Below, piece after piece: positions 56,095 to 64,000 of a DNA stretch of 64,000 nucleotides (positions are counted from its first letter, which is position 1; every line of letters starts with the position of its first letter). Origin of the DNA: Diploptera punctata (taxonomy: Eukaryota; Arthropoda; Insecta; Blattodea; Blaberidae); contig JASPKZ010003844.1 in the NCBI GenBank assembly GCA_030220185.1, positions 5,556,501 through 5,620,500 on the forward strand, written 5' to 3'. The translations under genes and the position numbers were made by a program. The notes below the pieces were generated by a model. It was not told where the DNA came from. It worked only from the letters and a program-made list of their open reading frames with translations, and searched no databases.

Positions 56095-56330
56095 TACAAA
56101 CCAGAAGTCTACAGGTTTAAGTTCCAATAAAGTCAGGATTTACAAATTGCCCTAAACTTTCTGGTAGAAACACAGCCCTGAGGTCAACTAATTTTTTAAT
56201 TGAAAAGTGTACCAGATCATATTCTAGGGTAATACACCCATCACAAAGCACTCATAACCCAGCTGACACCCCGTGCTGACTAAAAAAAAAATAGAAGTCC
56301 TAACCACCTCCTATCCTTTCCCAAACTAAC
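56095..56330 (+). mobile_element. SINE family C, old copy
   Basis: AGTCAGGATTTACAAATTG, CACAGCCCTGAGGTCAACT and GCTGACACCCCGTGCTGACT follow the family order. The tRNA-like head is decayed. Confidence 0.6.
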
Positions 56331-56335
56331 ACTAA

Positions 56336-56450
56336 CTTTGTTTTTATTATTGATTTAACATTTCTCACTGAAAGATAAATTATATTTGAAGAGAAAAATT
56401 TTCCCGGGTTCGAGTCTCGGTCTAGGCAAAAATGTCTCTCTTCAAATATA
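56336..56450 (+). repeat. Fragment of the tRNA-array flank fused to a different B box
   Basis: TTTTTATTATTGATTTAACA and TTCTCACTGAAAGATAAATTATATTTGAAGAGAAAAATT match the unit flank at 36390-36450. Instead of that array's tRNA-like part, CCCGGGTTCGAGTCTCGG follows, then a reverse piece of the same AATATAAT end. Confidence 0.6.
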
Positions 56451-56451
56451 A

Positions 56452-56803
56452 TAATGCTAACTTGCCCAAACTAATGCTAACTTGCCCAAACTAACGCTAA
56501 CTTGCCCAAACTAACGCTAACTTGCCCAAATTAACACTATCTTGCCCAAACTAACATTAAATTGCCCAAATTAACACTAACTTGCCCAAACTAACACTAA
56601 CTTGCCCAAACTAACACTAACTTGCCCAAACTAACACTAACTTGCCCAAACTAACACTAACTTGCCCAAACTAACACTAACTTGCCCAAACTAACACTAA
56701 CTTGCCCAAACTAACACTAACTTGCCCAAACTAACACTAACTTGCCCAAACTAACACTAACTTGCCCAAACTAACACTAATTTGCCCAAACTAACACTAA
56801 CTA
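56452..56803 (+). repeat. 20-bp minisatellite, ~17-18 units
   Basis: The unit is CTTGCCCAAACTAACACTAA. The first six or seven units vary (ATG, ACG, ATT variants); the later ones are nearly identical. On the opposite strand the unit contains GGGCAAGTTAG, the word that recurs in module M copies. Confidence 0.97.
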
Positions 56804-57539
56804 GAAGTCACTTGTTTTCCGATCGAATATTCAGAGGTGACACAATGGCATAGAATAACTTAAATGGATACAAAGGTGGTGAAGTCAAAACGGAAACAAT
56901 TAAATTTCTCGGTAATGAGCCAACGGACACCATATGTACCTTATAAGAGAACACTCAAAATATCCCTGAACAACTTGTGAAATTTTGTCAGTAGAGTTTG
57001 GACACCCTGCATACATCATGTATTTAGGCTTTTAGCTTATTATGTCTCATATTGGTCGCACCATCTGACTTGAGATTGACCAGCTCATCTGTGTTTTTTT
57101 TGTAAGCAAGTACTTCGTCAATCTTATTATTCATTCCATATACATAAGAGCAACCATGGTACTCAGGATCTATTTTTATGGGATGTCACAGGTTTGAGCA
57201 ACCACCCAGTTGAAAACAAAAAAACTTAATTTTTCCTTATTAAGATTACAAAAGTGTTAAGATTTTAATATAAACAACTTCTTAAAATGTTATCTCCAAC
57301 ATAGAGTGAGCCGTGAAATGGACTCGGAAATCATAATGCACAAAGATTGTAAACAGAACAAATCTTAGCTCATTTTTCATGTTTGAGCTCACCACACTTG
57401 CTTATGAAGTTGAGGTACACCAAATAGTAAGTACTTTTCTTGAAAGACCTATTCCTCTCACCCTTCTTGATAAACGACTTTTCGGGTTGAAAGCCATTGT
57501 CCATGACCTCCCAATCCTATTGTGCTCCCGGTCATGACC
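56804..57539. other. No gene recognised
   Basis: Unassigned sequence between the minisatellite and the Jockey relic. Confidence 0.35.
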
Positions 57540-58780
57540 GGATTCCTAACCTGGAGGTATAACATTTATCGCCAAAAGCCTTATCCCACTCCTCCACATA
57601 GTGAAATTTTGTTTCAAGTTTTATTACTTCCCAGAAGTAAAAAAACTAGCCAAAATTCTCGCTATTCCCAAACCTTTAAAAGACCCAACTATTCCAGACA
57701 ATCTGAGATCAATCAGCCTATTACCAGTGCTGGAGAAGATACTTATTTTGGCACGTCTAAAAACATAAGTCTACGAGAGATACCTCATTCCTTCTCATCT
57801 GTCTGGTTTTAGAAAAGCACACAGTAATATTCTTCAGCTTGCTAGACTGACTGATGAGATTGTCATGAACTTTGATGCCAAGATAAGAATTTTGGCAGTT
57901 TTCATTGATATTGAGAAAGCTTGCGACACGACTTGGATAAATGGAGTATCATATAAATTGATCAAATGTAATACTTCTGCCAATTTAATTAAATCTATTG
58001 CAAAATACCTCAGTAGCAGACAATTTTATGTGTCTGTTAATGGATATACATCTGACTGTACGCCACTTCAGGCGGGAGTTCCACAAGGTGCACTTCTCTC
58101 ACCTCTCCTATACACACTATGTGTGTGACTTTTCATTCTTTTCCTGTATCCATATAGCATCTTTCACTAACGATACACATTTGTATCATATGACAACTTT
58201 CCGAGCATTACCATACCGTATTCACGTGATTTAATCCTCCCTAAATACTGTCCAATCCTAGCTACGCAAACCCATAGGCATTTCCTGTCTGGCTCACCTT
58301 GGGAACTCGTCAATTGCATCTCCGGACTTCAGTCAAGTATCTCGGAATCCACCTGGATTCTAAGCTTATGTTCAAAATTCACATTTGACGACTTATTCAC
58401 AAATCTAATGCTGCCATTGCACATTTATATCCATTTTCAAGTCGTCAACACTATCTACTCAGATAAAGCTTACACTACGAATCTGTGACCTGCAGCATAC
58501 TACTATATGACTGTGAAGGCTGGAGTGTCCTCGCTGGTTGCCACAAAAAGTTCAGTTAATATAAAACAAATGTCTCATAACTACATTTTTGGCCCATCTA
58601 TACACGAGGATCGCAGAGCTGCATGATCTAGCCGTACATTGCGACTACAATTGATGAACATTCCATTAACATGTACCATCTTATTGTCAACCACTCTAAC
58701 CCATTTTTACCCAATATAGGGCATATGCTACAGAGACGTGCTGTTTACCGAATCATATTTCCTACTCTGCATGGACCCAG
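57540..58780 (+). pseudogene. Jockey-type LINE reverse transcriptase relic
   Basis: The frame reads KLAKILAIPKPLKDPTIPDN, SLLPVLEKILILARLK, AVFIDIEKACDTTW (motif A, first Asp kept), LQAGVPQGALLSPLLY (motif B), then FTNDTHLY where FADDT is expected: Asp replaced by Asn. The C-terminal part near 58560-58790 recalls HNPFLPNIGH-type Jockey endings but is frame-broken. No endonuclease remains, so the copy is 5'-truncated. Confidence 0.75.
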
Positions 58781-59128
58781 ACCTATGAGATGAGTTGTGC
58801 TACAGTTAGAGTAGTATGGTTCATTCCATGTTGTTGGCTTTTGGACACACTGCTTGTCCGGCTGCATGCTTATGATGTCCTACTCTAGAGTGGAAACACC
58901 TCTTATCATACCAAAACTACATTGACACTCGGCTTACCATCGAGTCCGCTGAATGCACTTAGACGAAGTGACCCAACTTCATACTGATAACAATGGAATA
59001 TGGCTACCAAGAAGCCTTAACTGGGTCCAGTAAGCAGCACCCTGGGCGATACAAAGTCATCGCTAACACAGTTCATATGTGAGCATCCCTTCGCCCCTTT
59101 GTAAAGCTGGCTGTAAGCAGCTATTTAT
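58781..59128. other. No gene recognised
   Basis: Unassigned, slightly GC-richer; may be more Jockey 3' sequence. Confidence 0.35.
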
Positions 59129-59420
59129 ATTGGGTGCATTCAGTGGGCAATAAAGCGCTCTAGTGCTTTAGCAAAAATAGCTGCCATTTGCAGTGGAAAT
59201 TTAAGGAATTTGTTGAATGAACCGCTGCATGCAGCAGAACCACCAAATTTCAATTTGTTCATTGGTTCATTACTCATTACTACGCGATGCTATTGAAATT
59301 GATCATAATACTAATAGGGATATACAGAATGTACGATTTATTTTAATGTATGTAATTTATGAAATTGACAAATAGATTGTTTAAAATAAAATATTACGAG
59401 AAAATTTGTATTTTTTTAAT
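59129..59420 (+). repeat. Repeat T, copy 1 (terminal part of a TIR element)
   Basis: Starts GTGCATTCAGTGGGCAATAAAGCGCT and matches 63717-64000 at about 90% through GAATGAACCGCTGCATGCAG and ACGCGATGCTATTGAAATT. The first ~25 bases recur inverted at 63647-63673, marking a terminal inverted repeat. Confidence 0.75.
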
Positions 59421-60344
59421 TAATATATTAGGCAGCTCCATGATGCAAGCGATTAGATGCTCGCCTCTCACTGCTGGTGTCTCGAGAACCTTATTTATAA
59501 TATTTATTATTAGTTTAATTTTATTAATTTGTGTTTTAGTAAGAGTAGCTTTTTAACTTTATTAGTCTTGGTCACTATATGTGGATTTTGTAGCGGAGGA
59601 AACAGAGCTACAGCAGGATTTTTCGGAGTTTCTCCCATTTTCCCCTACCACAATTTCATTCCACCTTTCCCCATTTTCATCTCATCCATTTTGTTCATCA
59701 GATGTAGTCAGTCTGCACCCTTGTTAATTACAGACCTCTATAAATATAGGGGCTTAATCTAATCTCTTGATCTGACCCTGAGTTGGACACAACTTGATAT
59801 TATTTTATTATATTAAAATATCACTCCTGCGAATTCCCTATGTGATTATCTTGCTCCTTCATCATCACATAACATATATATTTAAAAACCAACACTAAAA
59901 GTATTGCCAGGTAAGCTGTAAGGCAAATTTTAGTCAATTGTTCAGCCATTTCTTACATAAAATTTTACACTTTTAGGCCTTAATTTAAATCTATGAGGAT
60001 TTGGGGTTACATTAGAAAAAAAACAAGAAATATAGGCATATGTGCAGAATTAACGTAAGTAGTGGAAGACATGGCCTAAGTATAGCAACCAATCAATTGT
60101 ATAAAGGAAGGCATCATTGTATTCTTTCAACCTCAAGCTACTTCATCTTTATTTTTAAAATTTGTTAAGGAATAGCAATGAAAACAAAGAAAATTTAAAT
60201 ACAGTTTTCGGAAAAAGTCAGTTATATGTCGGAGACGAATTCTTCTAAGTTCCACAGAATCGCAGTGCACATGAGCGAGTTGCAGGAGTTGCTGTAATGG
60301 TTAATATAGCCTCCAGTAGATGGCTCTGCAGTCGGCGCTACCAA
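59421..60344. other. No gene recognised
   Basis: Frames of 65-77 codons at 59359-59762 are hydrophobic with no domain. Confidence 0.3.
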
Positions 60345-60494
60345 CTTTGGGAATAAATTTCCAAATGCAAAAAAAAAAAATGGACGTAAACTAATTTGCC
60401 ATTTCCTAACCAAAGAAAACAATTTGCATGCATATTATTCATTTCCAAATGCTTACAAAAATGGACATAAACCAACTTCCCATTTCCTAACCTA
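60345..60494 (+). repeat. Two imperfect ~100-bp tandem units
   Basis: CCAAATGC, AAAATGGAC(G/A)TAAAC and CCATTTCCTAACC recur twice in order (60360 and 60447). Confidence 0.7.
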
Positions 60495-60506
60495 ACAAAA
60501 TAATTT

Positions 60507-60855
60507 GTCCCGTGCCATAGCCAAGCGGTTAAGGTAGGAAGCCTTGGCGCAGAGCTACGGGACTTGCGCTGGTTTGAGTCTCCATGGGGGAAGAAATTTT
60601 CTCATGGTATTTCGGCCAGTATGGGACCGGTGCCCACCCAGCATCGTGAGGTAATTGGGTAGCTACAGTAAGTAGCGGCTCCAGGTTGAGGAACCAGCTA
60701 TAACGGCTGGAGGACTCGACATGCTAACCACATGTCACCCCTACACTGGCTGTTGATCATCTACCTCTGTGATTGACACATGTGGATGTGAAGGGCCAGC
60801 AGCCGGCTGGTAAAAGGGCAACCGCTGAAAAGTGGAAAGACCCTCAATCAATCGG
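60507..60855 (+). mobile_element. SINE family A, full length with target duplication
   Basis: ACAAAATAATTT flanks it at 60495-60506 and 60856-60867. A box AGCCAAGCGGTTAAGG, B box GGTTTGAGTCTCC, body and a 3' end CCCTCAATCAATCGG. This copy defines the family length as 349 bp. Confidence 0.95.
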
Positions 60856-60867
60856 ACAAAATAATTT

Positions 60868-61347
60868 ACATGTGTACTATTTAATAAACTATAAACTAAT
60901 TTTACGTACACTAACACTAAATATTGTTTGAAATTATTTTCAAATGGTGGCAACATTGGAACAACATGGGAAAGTAGCAAGTAAGTAATGTATCCAAGAT
61001 CATGTTTTACGTAAATATATAAATATAAAATATTGTAAAGAAAGCTTGAAGATCGTTGCAAAATTTTTAAAACAGTACAAAACGTGTTTACAAGTGTTTA
61101 GTGCATCAGTGGCATAAGAATGTAAGTGTAGAATTGTGACCAACATATAACTTACCTCATCCCAGTTTTCTTAATAAATGATTCATTTAATTTTTTTGCA
61201 TCATCTGAAAATATTAATTTATAAGAGTAACTACCATAATCTTTATGGCCAAAGTAAAACCATAAAATTATATGTAATTTCCAACCATATATTTGAAATT
61301 CTGTCATTAACAGCAGTTAATTACAGATAACCTCTCATTCACCATAC
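60868..61347. other. No gene seen
   Basis: AT-rich, unassigned. Confidence 0.4.
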
Positions 61348-61351
61348 TTAA

Positions 61352-62339
61352 CCCTTTGTACACCATGCCTGGCGTGTGCCGGTGAAAGTGTGTGTACAGC
61401 GGTATGCCACGCCCAGCAAGCTCCAGTTTTCAATCTTATTATTTTAAATATTTTTTTCCCGAAGTTTTTACTTCAATAAACTAAAATTATTTTTTGTTCT
61501 GTGTTTGTACATCCTTTCTTAGCAATACTTTGCACATCCCTTACAGAATAATGGTACAGGCTGGTTGTAAATGGGTTTTCTAAAGGAGGGTGTACATTCA
61601 TGTTTCAAGGCTTTTTTCTTTTGCTATGGAATATTGCAATTTGAGGATTTTCTCTTTATTTATTTTATTTTTAGTTGAAAAGATACCTGGCCAAGGGGTA
61701 GGTCGTGCTGTGAAACACAGTGATTCATGTCTCGAAGTTGGCGAAAATACAATATGCAAGTTTATTGTGTCAGTTTTATCAGAACATGAGAGTGACAGTA
61801 ACAGTTCATGGTTATTCGTTTGATGAATGTGATAGTAGTCCTGTTTCTAAGAGAATATTATTACAATCTAAGCCTGTAAATAGTAAAGCAAGTGATGTAG
61901 ACCTAAATGAATAGGGTGTGAGTGACAGTGGTGGGCGTGTCGCACAAGACGAAACACGTGGCATAAAACAGCTGTTTAACTGGAATTGATTCGAACCCAG
62001 GACCATAAAAATGTTCAACAATATTTAATATTATAAGTGTTTAGTGATGATGCCATAAAAATTATTCAATAGGATAAATGCTTTAATGATAACAATAACA
62101 AATTTCAATGAAGACACCGTGCTAAATTCGAACCTGGGATCTTTACAAGTGGAAGCAACATCACCTAACTTTCAAATAAATGTATAATAGTGAGTTTAAA
62201 TTCAATTTAGCATGGCATGTAGACAGTAAATTATACTTTTACGTAGGTTTATATTATATAGTATGGCGTAGTACTTTAAATTTAAAAAACCTGGCACCCA
62301 CAGCCCAGCTGGCAAAAGGGAAACTCGGCGGTCAAAAGG
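61352..62339. mobile_element. piggyBac-like non-autonomous element (988 bp)
   Basis: TTAA flanks both ends (61348-61351, 62340-62343). The termini read CCCTTTGTACACC and, from the other side, CCTTTTGACCGCC, close to the CCYTTTG start of piggyBac elements. Inside are two tRNA-like B boxes on the minus strand (near 61995 and 62120) and an acidic Ser/Asp-rich 64-codon frame (61720-61914), but no transposase catalytic core. Confidence 0.6.
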
Positions 62340-62359
62340 TTAAAGACATTATTTAATAT

Positions 62360-62706
62360 CCATCCATAGTAATTCTGCCCGAAGGCAGGTCCTTCACTGC
62401 AATCATAGCATTTCATGCTATGCTTACAGCTTTACTAGGGAATTGTGTAGGTGTGGTAGCTTCCCGTTGCTTTCCACACCGGTGAAGGATGATGATAATG
62501 ATAATGGTAAGGATGATAATGATAAGGATGATGGCCATATGATTTTGGGGACCGTTTGGGCCTTAAAGTTTTCCTGACAATTGTCTTACAGGTGAGGAAA
62601 AACCCCGATAAAAACCTCACCCAGAAAAACTGCCCCGACCAGGGATCGAACCTGGGCCCGCTGCATGACAAGGCAGCATACTACCTCGAGACCACAGCAG
62701 TGGACT
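62360..62706 (-). mobile_element. SINE family B with target duplication
   Basis: TTATTTAATAT at 62349-62359 and 62707-62717. Slightly longer than other copies because of an expanded (GATAAT)-type stretch near 62495-62530. Confidence 0.92.
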
Positions 62707-62717
62707 TTATTTAATAT

Positions 62718-63535
62718 AATCTCTAACATTAGCAATGCCACTTTCTTAGTAAAGTTAAATGTTACACTAAATAGTACATCACAGAATTATTTATAATATA
62801 TGAAAAACATTTACCACCAAGATTAATGGTAGTATACAGTGAATAGCAATATACCATAAGAGAGACTACATACATTTGAATTAAAAAATATAAGACCACA
62901 TTTCGTTTTACGATAAATTGGGAATTAAAATGAAAATTATTCATACCTGGTTCAAGTAATGACTCAGTATCTCAATGATAGGACATAGTATATAAAGTTG
63001 GAGATTAAATAATGGATCAACTACGATTAAAATCCTATGTTGAGTGCAAATTTTTCTGTTAATACATATAAGATACACGGTTCATTTCTTTGTTCATTCC
63101 ACAATTTTCTCATTGTGTTACACAGTTAAAGAAGAGTACAAATGTTCGTTTTATCTGTAGAGAAAAATTGGTTTGACAATCACTGTAGCACTTCCAGAAA
63201 TTACCCCATGAACACATTAATAAGATTCTAATTTATTTTATATCTTGAAATTAAAAATTATAATTGACTTTGAACCAGATATTGGCGAATGAAACATCTG
63301 GGGATATAATTTTCATAATAAAAGCATTGACTCGTCAATAACATGATGATCTACATGAAAAGAAGAGGTTATAATCGTAAATTCTTAATGTTGATAACAA
63401 TCTTAAAATTGTCACTGTCTTTAGTTTTACTTAATATATTACTTATGTTCGTCTAAAAGGGTTAACCACCTTGAATAACTCGTATATTAATGTACAGATG
63501 TAAATAATACAAAATTTGTACATCAAACAAAATGT
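62718..63535. other. No gene seen
   Basis: AT-rich, unassigned. Confidence 0.4.
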
Positions 63536-63539
63536 TTAC

Positions 63540-63675
63540 ATACAAAGACGCCATGTTTAAACTGAATGAACCAGCCAATCACAATGGATGCAGCGGTTTT
63601 TTTCTGTCTGCAGCCTACTTTTACTTCGCTGCAATAGCTAAAGTCCGCTAGAGCGCTTTATTGCCCGCTGAATGA
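63540..63675 (-). repeat. Repeat T, opposite terminus
   Basis: Ends with CTAGAGCGCTTTATTGCCCGCTGAATG, the complement of the repeat T start. Upstream sequence (GGATGCAGCGG, TTCGCTGCAATAGC) differs from copies 1 and 2, as expected for the other end of an element. Confidence 0.6.
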
Positions 63676-63716
63676 TATGCTGCAGATAAAGCGCTGAAGC
63701 GCTTTGGCCGCTGAAT
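63676..63716. repeat. Junction palindromes
   Basis: AAAGCGCTGAAGCGCTTT at 63690-63707 and CCGCTGAATGGGCGCATTCA, continuing to GCGG, are palindromic, joining two repeat T termini tail to head. Confidence 0.7.
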
Positions 63717-64000
63717 GGGCGCATTCAGCGGGCAGTAAAGCGCTTTAGCAAAAATGGCTGCCATTTGCAGCGAAAATTTAAGGAGTCTGTTGAATGGACC
63801 GCTGCATGCAGCTATACCGCCAAATTTAAATGTGTTCATTGGCTCATTACTCATATTACTACGCGATGCTATTGAAATTAATCATAATACTAATAGGGTT
63901 ATACAGAATTTACGATTTATTTTAATGTATGTAATTTATGAAATCGACGAATAGATCGTTTAAAATAAAATATTATTATAACGAGAAAATTTGTATTTTT
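63717..64000 (+). repeat. Repeat T, copy 2 (runs off the window)
   Basis: Matches 59129-59420. A 66-codon frame (63754-63954) is open here but broken by stops in copy 1, so coding is doubtful. Continues past the window edge. Confidence 0.75.

Noticed and set aside
56452..56803. Telomeric or CRISPR-like repeat
   Set aside because: The 20-bp unit is not TTAGG-based and units are directly contiguous without spacers.

Overview
The window is AT-rich animal (insect-like) DNA: dispersed retrotransposon debris, tRNA-derived SINEs, foldback elements and long AT/CA microsatellites, with no operons, ribosome-binding sites or long intact genes. The LINE types, the SINE families and a degraded copy of an uncharacterised protein family that I recall as highly repeated in arthropod genomes all point to a large, repeat-rich insect genome. 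A cockroach-like genome is my guess from recalled repeat families and cannot be proved from the window.

Layout. 0-4 kb: small foldback and TA-flanked elements, a SINE, LINE 3' ends. 4.3-6.8 kb: an RTE-like LINE interrupted by two other LINE fragments. 7.2-11.4 kb: a palindrome with ~2 kb arms that differ by a few per cent, with Helitron-like modules at its centre and outer ends. 12-18.8 kb: a foldback with hammerhead-ribozyme-like cores, a LINE split cleanly by a 544-bp Helitron, RTE fragments, and SINEs beside microsatellites. 19-32 kb is the least repeat-dense part. It holds the only plausible host-gene signals (exon-like segments near 20.06, 22.33 and 28.96 kb on the + strand), two TIR elements, a Tc1-type transposase relic and a diverged module family. 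32-38 kb: a 661-bp perfect tandem duplication, hairpins, and a ~295-bp tandem array whose unit carries a tRNA-like cloverleaf. 38.9-40.3 kb: the arthropod-family pseudogene on the minus strand. 41.2-45.2 kb: the largest coding relic, a LINE with AP-endonuclease, reverse transcriptase and RNase H domains, broken by a stop and frameshifts. 45-55 kb: more nested LINEs, SINEs and a 1.4-kb TA-flanked DNA transposon. 56.4-56.8 kb: a 20-bp minisatellite. 57.5-58.8 kb: a Jockey-type RT relic. 59-64 kb: a SINE with clear target-site duplications, a piggyBac-like non-autonomous element and a GC-rich terminal repeat.

No intact protein-coding gene was identified. The most useful observations are structural: insertions dated by empty-site comparison inside the window, a pseudoknot-like motif at the start of the main LINE ORF with a related segment in two RTE copies, hammerhead-like motifs in foldbacks, and the tRNA-like array. 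Nothing here is convincing evidence of a new biological system. All coordinates of old repeats are approximate to about 10-20 bases unless stated otherwise.
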